Part shown: positions 22,879 to 35,235 of the stretch, one piece after another
Layout of the letters: each line of letters begins with the position of its first letter
Position numbering within the stretch: position 1 is the first letter of the stretch
NCBI GenBank assembly: GCA_014529385.2
Contig: CM043971.1
Location: forward strand, 97,009,485-97,073,484
Length of the DNA stretch: 64,000 nucleotides
Direction: 5' to 3'
Origin: Adiantum capillus-veneris
Taxonomy: Eukaryota; Streptophyta; Polypodiopsida; Polypodiales; Pteridaceae
The notes under the pieces: generated by a model
What the model was told of the DNA's origin: nothing
What the model saw: the letters and a program-made list of their open reading frames with translations, nothing else
Databases searched by the model: none
Program-made: the position numbers and the translations under genes

Positions 22879-24026
22879 GTGAGCAGGATGGAAACACAAA
22901 CAATGCATCTATAATCACCTGACACACACTCTTGGGATGATACACACACACACACTATGGGGCACCACTTGGCTTACACAACTCACCTGGCCGAGACAGG
23001 AACACACCGATAGAGGGAGAGGAGAGAGACTACCCATTTTTCCACTCCACACAGAGAGACACACACACCCCCCCCCCCCCCCAAAAAAAAAACTCAGCTC
23101 AAAAGATGAGAATTTCTGATGTTTAGATACAATTGAGCTTGGGCCAACACCAATGGGGCAAATAGCTCACACAATAAGGGTAAAATATGCCAACTACAAT
23201 CACAAAGTGGAGTAGAGGCTTCGCTCATAGGAGAAACCTACACAGCCAGAACAACAAAACAATAGTGAATAATTTGGCAAAATAGATAGCACCATCGCGT
23301 TCGGAACGGCCCAAAACCCCAGTCTACAATGTCAAAGTGCTCAAATCCGACCTTGGATGAGCAGTTTATGGCCAAAACAGGCTCGAAAAACAGCAAAAGC
23401 TCAGTTGCGGCTGTTCTTTCTCTTATCTCCATGTTTTTTTTGCTCCCCTCTTTGCTTTTTCAGTTCCCACACTTAGCTTTATTACTTGGGCACCTTTGGT
23501 TTTTTAGTTGACCTCAAACGGACCCTGAACAGGCCAAAAAGTGGCCTCGCAATGCATAGTTGTCACCCTGCTGCATCCATCCGCACACTTGGCACTCAAT
23601 TTTTTTCATTAATGCATCCCGCCACCACGTGAAGTGGCCCCCAAATACAACTCTTATAATGACCTTTTTACATAATCATCACAAGAAAACACCCACGTTG
23701 TGTCCGTACTTATCCACGTGCAAATATTGACCCCATTTGACCTCATGACGCCACTAGATGCCATCAGACGCACCTGCGTACCACATGGCGTGGGCCCGCC
23801 GATAGCTTCCTCGAGAAGTTTTACGCGTCGCAAACTCCTCTTATTATATAAAAACACACTGATACTCGTGATAATGAAGATCGATACACTATGTACACCT
23901 TGCCCTACTTGTACACATGTGGGCTCCACGTAACCACCTGGATCTGGAAAATGGAAATCCTTTATTTGATGCACCATGCATGGGTATGTACATATGCGCA
24001 ATCACTTCTTTCCAAAACCTCCTTCA
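22879..24026 (-). repeat. Gypsy-3 3' LTR
   Basis: On the minus strand it starts TGAAGGAGGTTTTGG near 24,026 and ends GCTCAC at 22,879. It aligns along its length with the 5' LTR, starting from TGAGCAGGATGGAAAC versus TGAGCGGGATAGAAAC. It contains a C-run and A-run near 23,069-23,091 and about 35 bp near 23,668-23,710 absent from the other LTR. Confidence 0.88.
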
Positions 24027-24055
24027 ATAGTTTGCATATCCCCTAGCCTGCTATA

Positions 24056-27000
24056 TCATTCATGATCAACAACAGCAAAAAGAGATATGAGACTCGCTGC
24101 ATCACAGGTCTCCTCATCCCTCACATACATTACTTGTTTTGCAGATAGCTCATCTTGCTCCACCATCATCAATCTAGCATGATACAATTTAAGACGCAAT
24201 CCATTTACCCTTGACTTATGTAAAATCCCATCCAGGTTAGCCAACTGATCTGTACCATTTGGAAAACACTCCACTACCTTGAAAGGGCCTTTCCACTTAA
24301 CTTGAAACTTCTTTTGGAAGGTGTTGTCCAGCTTACTGTTGTAGCACAAAACCAAGTCATGCTTCTTGATAACCTTACTTTTGACCTTTTCATTTATCTT
24401 TGCCAAAGCCTTATCCTGCATCTGCCCATAATGTTCCAATGCACTCATCCTATCCAACTGAACCTCTTGTAACTGTAAGAGCCTCTCTTTGAATGCATCA
24501 CTAGGTGGCCCAAGCAACTTCTCTAGCATCTTGACCGCAAGCAACCCTGTACCTGTCTTCAGCGAAGTACAGTAAGCCCATAATGCACTAGGCAATTCCA
24601 AATCCCAATTCTTTCCTTGGTGTCCTGTCACTTTCGAAAGAATTTGTATCAACTCACCATTGAATCTTTCATTTAAGCCATTACACTACCAGTAATAAGG
24701 AGTGGTATGCTGATGCCTAATCTTCATCTTCACGCATAAAACATCTAGCAGTTTAGCTCTAAATCCTGGCTCCCTATCTAAAAGTAGCTCTAGTGGCACC
24801 CCAAACTTGCAACATGTTTCATTGTACACAAATTTTTCCACATCCTTTGCACTAATTTTTTTTACTTCTATCACCTCTGCCCATCTAGAGAGATAGTCCA
24901 CTGCAGTCAAAATATAGCTTTTGCCCCTGCTTGTGATAGGTAACGGGCCTATTGCATCAATTCCACACTTTTCAAACACATCAAACGCCATAATGGTTTT
25001 TCGTAGCTCTAGCTTCAACACTCTCTTCCCAAATGCTTGACACCTATTGCAAGACCTACACCAATGGTGAACATCCTTGTGCAAACTAGGCCATACATAC
25101 CCTTCTTGCAAGATCTTATGCAAGGTGATCTTTAGAGAAAAATGGCCGCCACATGCGCCTTCATGATTCTCTTCCAACACTCTATAAAGCTCCTCCTGGC
25201 AAGGTACACGTCTCAACACAAGATCAGCCCCTTTCATGTATAAGACATCGCCAATCAATTTGTATCTGTATGGTCTACGCACAAAACCATACTTCTTAGA
25301 CTTCTCAATGTCTTTCGGAATGATTCCTATTAGCAAAAACTCCTCTTCTTGAGCCAAACTTTCCCGGTCATGATAAAGAGATAAATTGGTCCTCAACACA
25401 AATAGCTCCCCAATCATGCTTTAAGCTAATTCATGTGCCTCTCCATTTAGAGCACGTTCAATGTGTCTGATGCTCCATGCTTCAAAATTTTTTAACAGGC
25501 CTTTAATTCTGAAACACATTTCCTTCAATGAGGTGTTCTTGCTCTTCCACACACCCAACACTGGCTTACAACTAACAAGGCATCACCTTTTATGCTCAAC
25601 CTTCTAATCCCAATGCTTCAAAAAAATGTGTAATCAGGCTTCCAACGTAGCATATTCAGCCTCATTGTTACTATGAGTATCCAATTTGAACCCTCTCTTG
25701 CATACTAGCTTAACCTCTGAATCATAAAATGCTATACCCCCTGAAGTTGCATCATGGCTCTTTCCGTATGAGCCATCAAAGAACAAAACATGTGCATTGC
25801 TGATCTGTGGAACTTCTTCAACTACCCTTCTCACCACCTCTTCCTTAACAAGAAGGGGATTATCCTTGTAAGTCAACAACTCAGCTAAGGTAGCTCTTGT
25901 ACTATCTTCCACTAAAAAAGAGAACTCAAACTCTTGCAGCTCAATTACCCATTTCTTCACCACATTTGCCATGTTAGTTCCATTAATTAACTGTGGCAAA
26001 AAGACGTAACTCGTCAAGAAAACAAAAGGTCGTGGTAGCAAGTAATGACGAAATCATCACAAGAAAATATTACACTGGCCATCACTAGCTCTACTTCCGA
26101 GAATTTTCTCTCTGCTACCAACTTCAAATGGCTTGCACAATACACTGGCCTCATATAATGGCTACCCTTACCCTTTTGCAATAGCATGGCTCCAATGGCA
26201 TCATCCCCTACCGATGGATTTACATAAAACACTTGCTCCCAATCAGGAGCCTACATGGATGACAACCCCCCTAACACCTCTTTCACCTCTTGAAACAATT
26301 CTTCACACTTGTCATCTCATTGCAATGGATCATGCTTTGCCACTTTTTGTAATGGATAAAGGAACTGTGAAGACAATGGAATAAACCGCGCCATGTACTT
26401 CACTTTGTGTATAAAGATTGCCAATTGCTTTGTACTCATAGGTGATGGAACAAGAATAATAGACTTAACCTTGTCTAGATCAGCCTCAATGCCATTTTCT
26501 GACACCATATGACCCAATACTTTACCCTTGGTTGTGCTAAATGACATTTATTTGGATTTAGTTGTCCTCCACATTCATCATCGAGCCAATACCATCTGCC
26601 GCTTCTCATGGTGTTCAACCCTACTGCTGTAGACATAGAAATCATCCATAAAAGCTTTAACACAACTACCAATGAATGATTCCAATACCCAATTTGCTCT
26701 CTCTTGATAGAAAGATGGCCCATTTGACAATCCAAATGGTAATACCGTGTAACAATAGCAGCCCCGTGGCGTAATGAAGGTTGTCTTTGTTCGGTCTTTA
26801 AGAGCAATCTTCAATTGAAAATAGCCTGAAAAACCATCACACACACTATACCTCTCATAACTTGCCACTGAATCCAAGATCTGATCAATGAATGGAAGAG
26901 GATATGGGTTCTTCTTAGTGGCTGCATCTAAGGGTTTGAAATCTACACAAATCCTCTACTTTCCATCTTTCTTTGGGCTGACTACTACTGGACTCACCCA

Positions 27001-27180
27001 TTCTGTGGTCTCCACAGGGACTATGAACCATGCCTTTAATAACTTGTCCACTTCTTCCCTCAAGGCTTACATCTTCTCTTGACCCATCCTTCTTAGCCTT
27101 TCCCGCACTGGCTTAGCACCTTCTTTCATCTCTATATGCATCTCTTCGCCCTTGAACCCTCTGATCTCTTCATATGAAGT
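24056..27180 (-). pseudogene. Gypsy-3 pol: RT, RNase H, second RNase H, integrase (decayed)
   Basis: Fragments in changing frames. RT: PLPFIDQILDSVASYERYSV (about 26,900), GFSGYFQLKIA, LPFGLSNGPSFYQ and catalytic FMDDFYVYS (about 26,640). RT connection with LGHMVSENGIEAD follows near 26,510. The classic RNase H is partly deleted (26,232-26,014). A second, archaeal-type RNase H follows (26,041-25,450), with LFFDGSYGKSHDATSGGIAF, NNEAEYATLEA and RHIERALNGEAHELA. Integrase: CRSCNRCQAFGK finger, KCGIDAIGPLPITS, LDREPGF (normally Asp-x-Gly), a TAG at about 24,683 just before CNGLNERFNGEL, and a C-terminal region ending at 24,056. At least six frame or stop lesions are evident. Confidence 0.88.
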
Positions 27181-27182
27181 AA

Positions 27183-28472
27183 TTAACAAATCAGGAAAAC
27201 TAGCCAGCATGTGCAAATATATCTCCTTTTCCATAGTTGAGGGGTCTCCCCACTGATCATTTGTGTCATCAATTCCTGCTTCTTTGACAATTCAACCTTG
27301 GTCTGCATCAACCCTTCAATCACTTCATAAGGCCCTTCACTTTTATCTTCAATCTCATTTACAAATGCAACTAAATCAGACTCTTGGATTTCTTTGTACA
27401 TCAAAAGAAATGCAACATCAACATCCTCATCATTGCTGGTAGTACTATCACTGTCCTCATCAGTCACTATGAAATAGTCTTCATCACTAGACTCGTCTTC
27501 ATCTTCATAAAGCTCTTCCATTTGTTTCCTTGTGTCCATATTATATAGCTTCTTGGTACTTGTCTTTCCATAGAGGCTAATTGTACCACGGCTCCAATCT
27601 TGAACAGCTCCCGCTCCCACTGCACGTAACCATGGTCTGCCCAGTATAATAGGATATGCTCCCAACCTCCCTAACATCACATGAAAATCAACCACTACCT
27701 TTGCATCATACGCCTCCACTTCTAAGCTCTTTACAACACCAAAACATTTTACTTTTTGATGGTTTTCCAATCTAATCCGGAAGCCTGACACCCCAGTCAC
27801 TATAAGACCCATATTCTCAACGCATGAGTGTGTTATGACACATATTTGGGCTCCACCATCCACATAACCTTGTCCCAGATTTTTTCTTTTGTGCCACACA
27901 TCTACTTTTGGGAAAATGTCTGGTAGCTCGTCCATTGCCAACACCTCCGTTGAACCTCTCTCTGGTTCTTTCTCCATTGGATTAACTATCCTCTTCCACT
28001 GTCGCTTTAGCTTAGGCACCATCTCTATAAGCTGCCCAAAAGTAGCATCTGCCTTTATGCTTGTCAGATCCTCCTTGAAGTCATAGCTTAATTGTCCATC
28101 CCCTAGTGGAAAATCTAAAACATGAAACTTGCAACGAGCCCTCCTTTTCCTCTTGGCCTTGACATCCTCGCCTTCATGGCTCTTTCCCTTCTTCTTGCTA
28201 GAACCTGGGATACTTCTTCCTTCCTTGTCCTCTGTGGTCCTCTTCCCAATAGGAATCACTAATGTATCCTGTAGCTTTGATGCCTTCTCCAAGGTGACTA
28301 CACTTATCAATTTTGTCTTTCCCTTTTCCTCTTGGGTTAATCCACTGGTTCCTTCTTCCCCCTTAATTTCAATGCCATAATCATTGGACCTAGTTAGCAC
28401 CTGTCTTGGCAATGGATACATGTCTCCCCCCATCCTTGGTGGCTTATCACATTGTGGGTTGATGTGTCCCAA
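27183..28472 (-). pseudogene. Gypsy-3 protease region
   Basis: The frame begins in the tail of the gag zinc knuckle (C-x2-C-x4-H-x4-C, about 28,450-28,495). It contains a basic linker with a KRKRRARCKFHVLDFPLGDG motif, a protease-like segment (QGYVDGGAQICVITHS, with Asp-Gly-Gly where Asp-Ser/Thr-Gly is usual, then AYPIILGRPWLRAVGAGAV) and a strongly acidic spacer. Plant Tat-type elements have similar layouts. The frame is lost at its end relative to the RT frame that follows. Confidence 0.82.
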
Positions 28473-28663
28473 CTCTCCACAATTATAACATGTGGGCGTT
28501 TGCCTCCAGAACCTACCATTGCTTTGTCCAACACCATTCCTAGGTCTTTCTTCACCTCTTGGCTGATTTGCAAACCTCCCTCATCCTCAATTATTTCCCA
28601 CTTGACCTAACATGTTTAGGCTGAGATTATTCATTAAATCTACCATTTGCCACATGTCTTGCC

Positions 28664-29368
28664 TTAGCCCATCATCTTGCACTGCTGTAGTGACCACTGC
28701 TGGCATAACCTGAGGAGTAACAGAAACCACTGGTTCATGATGACTAGTTCATGATGAATCCCTGGCATGTGACCTTGCAAAGAATCCATAGGCTGAAATT
28801 TAGACCTCATGAGCAAAGACTCTACTCCTAGCTGGATCATTTTTCTCAGCTTCCACCCTTCGTTTCTTGCCACCTCCAATGCATCTTCATATGTTCTAGC
28901 CTTCTTTAGCTCCACTCTCCAACGTATATTCTCCCAAAGACCAGCCAAGAATCTGTCCTTCTTCATCATGTCAGGTGGGGATACTTGTGGTGCTAAGGCC
29001 TTGCACATCCGCTCCCATGCCAATGAAAACTTACGTATGTATGCATCTACTGGCTCACCTTCCTTGTGCACCAAACCTTGTACTTCTTGCCACACTTTGT
29101 CAGGATCTTCTGTCTTCAGAAACTCCACTTCCAATCCATGCCTTAGATTGTCCCAACTCAATCTTATAGGTGGATCAGCCACACGCAACTCCTCTTCAAA
29201 TTCTTTGGACCAAACGCGTGCATCACTCTTCAAACAAATCTGGAGAAGACGTAACATCTGCGCCAGGTCATGAATCTGGTTGCTAATGCAGGCAACCTCA
29301 ATCTTTTCCAGAAAGTCTTCCACATCTTCATCACTTCTTTCATGAAATTCTGGATAAGAGAAAGCCAT
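28664..29368 (-). CDS. Gypsy-3 gag (capsid part)
   Basis: The frame starts MAFSYPEFHERSDEDVEDFL, the typical beginning of a retrotransposon gag domain. The capsid homology (about residues 10-190) includes WSKEFEEELR, SWDNLRHGLEVEF and RKFSLAWERMCKAL. The frame runs to 28,664 and then meets stops before the zinc knuckle at about 28,450-28,495, so gag is probably separated from the knuckle by a frame lesion. The ATG lies 1.0 kb from the 5' LTR. Confidence 0.85.
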   Translation of the reverse strand: MAFSYPEFHERSDEDVEDFLEKIEVACISNQIHDLAQMLRLLQICLKSDARVWSKEFEEELRVADPPIRLSWDNLRHGLEVEFLKTEDPDKVWQEVQGLVHKEGEPVDAYIRKFSLAWERMCKALAPQVSPPDMMKKDRFLAGLWENIRWRVELKKARTYEDALEVARNEGWKLRKMIQLGVESLLMRSKFQPMDSLQGHMPGIHHELVIMNQWFLLLLRLCQQWSLQQCKMMG

Positions 29369-30397
29369 GGCTACCCAAGTTACGATGTTTTAAGAACCCC
29401 TTCAAACACACGTGCAAAAACCCAAACTTCTTACTGACTCAATCCCCAGAAACTTCAACGGAGCTCAACTTTAGATAAGGACAAACACATGCACATCAAA
29501 TGAGTTTTCATAGTTAATAATTGGAATTAAAACAGGAAAAGGGCATTCCAGTATCTCTCTTAATCTCTTGGCCCGAACATAAAAACTATGCGCTGTTGGA
29601 AAAAAATCTTCCTGGACACATGAACATTTATTTGGATTCTTTGTGTTAAATGAAAAGGAGTTAATTGAGGTTCGTTTTGATCATCCATTAAAGCCAACCA
29701 TGCAACTCGCCAAGAAGGCACATCTGACTTATCCCTCTGATTTTGCCAGAATTTCAACAGCATAACAACATAAATGTCTTAAAAAACCAAAAACTAGCCA
29801 TCATAACTTGGAAAAATTTTGACATAGTTTCCCCAAAAGTAGAGCAGTGAGAACCCAAAATATAGATTGTATATGTATGCATAACCTGCCAACAATGGAA
29901 CCTGAGCATCAAGTAGGAATCACTAGTACATAGCCTATGGCAAGGTCACAAAAAGGGTGCTCTAGCTACCTGTATCACTGAAAGGATCTCACATTTGAGA
30001 ATCCTCCAGCTCAATAAAACCTCACACTATCGACCCTCTCATGAAAGCTTATGCAAATCTCGTATACTCAAGTCTCAAAAATGACTATCTTCTAGACCAA
30101 GTCTCAGAAATGTTTGGGACTACCAAATAAAACCAACTATGGCTCCACAAAGGCGTACAATGGCAGTATCCATAAGTAATGTACAATACCAGACAATGGG
30201 CTCAAATAGGCGCCAATTGATGCATACCCACGACAACTACAAGTGACTCCCACTTGCCAGTGTATGACTCTACTCGAGCTACATGTACTTGTGTGAATCA
30301 CCTGTACCTGTTCCTATTCCTGTAATCTGTAACCTGTGATCTGTAATCACAAATCTCGAAGATTGAAGCTCGAAGCAGAAGGTACTCGAAGAATATT
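29369..30397 (-). other. Gypsy-3 untranslated leader with a coding-like module
   Basis: A 1.0-kb leader lies between the primer site and gag. The minus-strand segment 29,763-29,560 encodes INVHVSRKIFFQQRIVFMFG, closely matching the LTR module of Gypsy-1 (INVWISRKIHFQQRIVFLFG) although the nucleotide sequences differ at many third positions. The rest of the leader shows no conserved frame. Confidence 0.55.
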
Positions 30398-30413
30398 CTC
30401 TGTGGGGGCGCCA
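30398..30413 (-). other. Gypsy-3 primer-binding site
   Basis: TGGCGCCCCCACAGAG on the minus strand, 6 nt after the 5' LTR. TGGCGCC-type primer sites are typical of plant Tat/Athila gypsy elements. Confidence 0.85.
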
Positions 30414-30419
30414 AAGAAT

Positions 30420-31550
30420 GTGAGCGGGATAGAAACACACATAACGCCTCTATAATCACCTGACACACACTCTTCGGATGATACCCACACTCACTATGGG
30501 GCACCACTCGGCTTACACAACCCACCTGGCCGAAACAGGGAACACACTGATGGAGTGAGAGGAGAGAGACTACCCACTTGCCCACTCCACACAGACACAC
30601 ACACACACACACACACACCCAAAAAAAATCAGCTCAAAAGAGGATATTTTTTTATGTTTAGATACAATTGATCTTGGGCCAACACCAATGGGGCAAATAG
30701 CTCACACAATATGGGTAAAATATGCCAGATACAGTCACAAATTGGAGCAGAGGCTTCGCTCATAGGAGAAACTTACACAACTAGAACAACAAAAAAATAG
30801 TGAGGAATTTGGCAAAATGGACAGCGCCATCACGTCTGAAATGGCCCAAAACCCCAGTCTACAATGTTAAAGTGTTCAAATCCGACCTCGGATGAACAGT
30901 TTATGGCCAAACCAGGCTCCAAAAACAACAAAAACTCAGTTGCGACTGTTCTTCCTCTTCTCTCCACGTTTTTTCTGGTCCTCTCTCTGGTTTTTCAATT
31001 CCCACACTTACCTTTATTACTTGGGCACCTTTGGTCTTTTAGTTGACCTCAAACGGACCCCGAATAAGCCAAAAAGTGGCCTCGCAATGCGTAGTTGTCA
31101 CCTTGTTGCATCCATCCACACACCTGGCACTCAACTTTTTCCAATAATGCATCCCACCACGTGAAGTGGCCCCCAAATAAAACTCTCATAATGACCTTTT
31201 TATCCACGTGCAAATATTGACCCCATTCGACCTCTTGACGCCACTAGAGGCCATCTGACGCACCTGCTTACCACATGGCGTGGGCCCGCCGATAGCTTCC
31301 TTGAGAAGTTTTGTGCGCTGCAAACTTCTCTTATTATAGAAAAACACACTGATACTCGTGATAATGATGATCGATGCACTATGTACACCTTGCCCTACTT
31401 GTACACATGTGGGTCCCACGTAACCACCTACTTGTACACATGTGGGCCCCACGTAACCACCTGGCTCCGGAAAATGGACAATCCTTTATTCGATGCACCA
31501 TGCACGGTATGTACATATGCGCAATCACTTCTTTCAAAAAATTCCTAACA
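30420..31550 (-). repeat. Gypsy-3 5' LTR
   Basis: On the minus strand it begins TGTTAGGAATTTTTTG at 31,550 and ends GCTCAC at 30,420. It carries a tandem duplication of about 33 bp (31,398-31,463, TACTTGTACACATGTGGG with CCCACGTAACCACC) that the 3' LTR has only once. A CA run lies at about 30,593-30,617. Confidence 0.88.
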
Positions 31551-31555
31551 GCGTC

Positions 31556-31746
31556 ATTGGTGCTCTGCTACTTTGCCATCCGCATAGTCTATAGAGACCA
31601 CCCCAAAGTCTGCTACCTCAGACTCTCCTACCTGCCCGTTTGCTACCCTGCAATGTCTTCACCTCCTCCCCCTCAATGCTTCTGGCCACCACAAGATTGC
31701 TTTGCATGCACACAAAATTTCCATTCAAACTATCGGCAGCTTGATC

Positions 31747-31787
<41 letters not shown>

Positions 31788-33664
31788 TTGGCTCCACGTG
31801 TACACCCGTACCTGCTCCTCCATTGCCGTGCGTGTCCGACTCACCCTCCAACACCCCTCTTTATTGTGCAGACTTTCTGTTGTGAGCAAGCAAGGGGATG
31901 AGTGGTCTTCTATTTTGCGTGTGAGGTCGACAAGAGAGTAGCTTTTTTGTGGCATGATGTCGGCCTCCTGGTTCCGCCTTGGTACACTTGGACCACCTCT
32001 AAACATTCTTCCACTCCCCCGTTTTCTTCTTCTCCATTTCCATTTCCTTTAGTTGAACCTAGCACGAGAATCTTGGTTGATTCTTATCAAAACAAATGAA
32101 GAAAAGATTAGAGGGACATACTTCCTAGAATTATTGCTTAAGATACCAAAGAGGTTCTAAAGTGCTCTATATCCACAAAGCTTGTTTAAGACTTGGAAAA
32201 AGGTTGGAATTTTTTTGGGCTACTGATTCTGTCTTTAGAGCTGGGTTTGAGTAACATTTTTAAACCTATCTTGAGCCAAAAGACGTATGCTCTTTCTGGC
32301 TAATTTTCATGAAATTGGCATTAGAGCACCTACAAACACATCTTAGTGACATACTACATGCTACATAGCTAGCACAGGTAGTTTCAAAGGTTTTGTTATG
32401 CTTCTAAAAACTAGAAATCCTATGTATTGGAAGCTATGGCCCATTCATATAAAATTTTCAGTCCTACTTTGCTAGTAAGATTTACATTTTTATGATCTTT
32501 TCAAAAGTGTCTTTGTATTCGGGAGGCAATTTTGAGTGTGTTTATGGATTTCTTACTATGTAACTCTTCTTTCTTGAGCTTTGGGCCACCTAATATCATA
32601 AATAGCAAACAACACAATGACAAGAGTGATTTTTCATTTTACCAATATCGGATTTATTTTGAGTTAATATGATGTTGTCTTCAAATTGCTTAATTTTACT
32701 CAACAAACATGATACATTTCAAGCTTAGTACCAAATATAACTATAAAATTCCAATTTGGCACAAACTTAAATGGTTTATATTCCATATGGAAGGCCACAT
32801 TGTGCAGAAGGAAGTTTTTACATCGGTGCAGTTTTTGTACTTCATAGCTGTGTTCCAAAATGTCTTAGGAAGACATGTTTTGATGCTTTCTATGCTTGAG
32901 CAAGAAAGTAAAGAACCAAAGTGTATAAAGTGAAAGAGTTTATAAACATAATGATACATGTATACATAAAAACATAGACCATTGGTCAATAAAATGCAAA
33001 AATGCACTTTCTTTTTACTTAGTACTATGTTCAAGAGAGAACAACAGTAGACTTTGGTCAAGAACTCAATGATATTTGCAAAACAAATAGGCTCATTTTT
33101 TGGAAATTTTGGTCCCTTGTGTAAAATGAGGTTTTCCTAGCAAACATGTTGTTTTAGATCAAATTTAGCACTCCTTTGGCCTTGAGAGCTCCTTGTGACT
33201 AATTAGAGTCAAGAGTTACGAATGTTTATTTTTTTTCTCACATTAAGTGTCGTGTGATCTTTAAGCCAAAGCAAGGACTCCTATAGACACAAACATATGA
33301 TAGGGGTATTTGATTGTTTTTCAAGAACCCTAAATGACACTTTTATGTCTTGTTAGGTTACCAAAATAGTGTCAATACTTCTTCCAAAAAAATTGAAACT
33401 TTTTTGATTGAAAATCAGGAACTTGAAGCAACACTTTCCCAATGTCTCTCCTAACATTTAGTGAACCCATTAAATGACTAAAAACTTTCTATATTAGATA
33501 AGAAACTACCTATGTTGGTTGCATTTTCATCGCACACTTGATTTTGTATAATATGATTGTAGGCTCTACTTATAAAAGAAAAAACCTTCAGAAAACAACA
33601 TAATCAAAGACTCTAATGAGCACTTTAATTATCAATCAAGAGGAGGTGGTGATGATAAATGTTG
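31556..33664. other. Single-copy-looking spacer without a recognised gene
   Basis: A (GA)18 tract lies at 31,749-31,784. The remainder is AT-rich with no supported coding region. About 33,467-33,560 is the second copy of the dispersed repeat seen at 4,783-4,960. Part of this interval is probably 3' flank of the phytocyanin gene. Confidence 0.5.
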
Positions 33665-35235
33665 CTACAATATTGTTATAGATAATTTTTGACCACCATT
33701 GCAGTGGTACCCAAGTCCCTCCACAGGTGTTTTGCAACCAAAATAGAAGGTCCCTGCATCTGATGCCACCCACTGCATTGCAACCAAACAACCAGGGGTA
33801 ACTTAAATACACAAACACAAAACTTAAGCACCAAAAAAACCTTAAATGTGCATATATCAAGTCTTGAGTTTTTTTTATTAAGCTATGCCATTCTAATGAT
33901 TGCATGCTTAAACAATGATGGTAGTTTTTTAACGACAATGCGAGCAAAGCTTGTAACTCATCATATTTTTGTGATGCCCACTAGTGTTGTTTATAAATTT
34001 AACATGCACTCAGTTTCATATAATTTTGCAGGTTTGCATCCAAATTTTCCACTTTTGTTAAATCTACAGATGACTTCAAGAGAGGTTGTGCATGTGCCTC
34101 TTCAGTGTTTGAAAATAGTATACCTACCAACATGAAACCTTGCATGCTACCACTTTGTCGTGCAATGGGCAAGAACCATGTGGCTTGTTTGACCCAAACC
34201 AGCCTTTTGAGTTTCTTAAACAAGATGCAACAAACTAGTGTCAAGCATCCCAAAAATTAATACTTTTTTGAAAAAAGTATCCCTCTAGGAAGCGACATAC
34301 ATGGTCTTCACATAATGACACCAACACTAAAACCACTAGGTTGTGATCCCATTGATGAGGAAACACCATCCTACTGGAAATGGCCACACTAATTTGTAGA
34401 GAGGATGACCTATTTCAATGTGAGTGGTAGAGTATAAGCTAGATTATAGAGATGGCAACTAGCCAGACATTATCAAAGGAGTAAGCGATGAGAATGTCAA
34501 GACAGTTGGGAGAAATGCATCTACAGAAGCTAGCTTGAAAACCTTCCCACCAGACAGACATGAAAAACCTATCGTGAACTCAAATTTATAACCAAAAATA
34601 GAAGGAATACAAATGAACTAGTTCTTTCCTGTCTAGGCTTGATGCATCCGTCTTTTTCAATTTAGGAGGTTTTGAAGCAAGGAAACCACTCTTATTGATA
34701 GAGAAGCAATTGAGAAAGTGCCCCTAATTGGGACTTTCTAATTGCAGCTAATAATTGAAATGATGGAATGAAGAAGACATGCGAGGATGTGCTAGAAAGA
34801 AGAGTGTACCAAGAAAGTTCCGGTCTGTCCCGCGTCCAATTGGATGGCAGATGTGAAATCACAGCGCTCATAGTCCACCTTATTTGGGAACTGATGGATC
34901 GTGTGGAAATTGGGCGTGTATTGAAACACTGCAAAAGACGTGCAACCAAATTAGCCATGACACAATATGTATATATCCCTCTCTCTCATACACACGCACA
35001 CAGAGAGCTTACCAAACTGGTCGCCCGGATAGAAGGGCTGATGGTCGGAGGACCATAGGTCGTAGTTGGGCAGCCGGTTGGTGCGCACGTTGAAGTTGGT
35101 CCAGCCCATTGTGCCGCCAACCTCATACAAAGCCACCCCCTGCATGGCCTGCATGGCGATGGCGCCCTCCTGCTGCCACCACCACCACACACCCAGACAC
35201 ACCCATTTAACTACCCGGAACTTACTGCAGTCCAT
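33665..35235 (-). CDS. Phytocyanin (stellacyanin-like blue copper protein), three exons
   Basis: Minus-strand gene. Exon 1 ends at 35,013 (donor G/GTAAGC) and encodes YEVGGTMGWTNFNVRTN...DQF. Exon 2 is 34,928-34,810 (acceptor TTTTGCAG, donor TTG/GTACAC), 39 codons, with FQYTPNFHTIHQF and DYERCDFTSAIQLDAGQTG. Exon 3 is 33,772-33,665 (acceptor AATGCAG), 36 codons ending VEGLGYHCNGGQKLSITIL and stop. Phases match at both junctions. The domain is the extracellular plastocyanin-like phytocyanin fold. Copper ligands would be His in exon 2, then Cys, His and Gln in exon 3 (Gln makes it stellacyanin-like); the other two Cys form the disulfide. The loop between the Cys and His ligands (FGC to GYHC) is longer than usual. 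The N-terminus is uncertain: the in-frame ATG at 35,235 gives a Trp-rich leader that may be intronic, so a signal-peptide exon may lie upstream. Confidence 0.85.

Larger units (their letters stand above)
22879..31550 (-). mobile_element. Ty3/gypsy LTR retrotransposon, Tat-like (Gypsy-3)
   Basis: A minus-strand element of 8.7 kb. The 3' LTR is 22,879-24,026 and the 5' LTR 30,420-31,550, each about 1.1 kb and clearly diverged with several indels. GCGTC flanks both outer ends (22,874-22,878 and 31,551-31,555) as a 5-bp target duplication; the low-coordinate boundary is ambiguous by one base. The primer site starts TGGCGCCCCCACAGAG. Order: gag with CCHC knuckle, protease, RT (FMDDFYVYS), RNase H, a second archaeal-type RNase H, integrase. 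The second RNase H and the primer type point to the Tat group of plant gypsy elements. All frames except gag and part of the protease region are broken. Confidence 0.93.

Noticed and set aside
26133-28380. Plus-strand frames across Gypsy-3
   Set aside because: They are antisense shadows of the pol and gag regions, which show all retrotransposon motifs on the minus strand.
32709-33061. Facing open frames of 74 and 106 codons at 32.7-33.06 kb
   Set aside because: AT-rich, no motifs, no splice or start context. They are compatible with chance.
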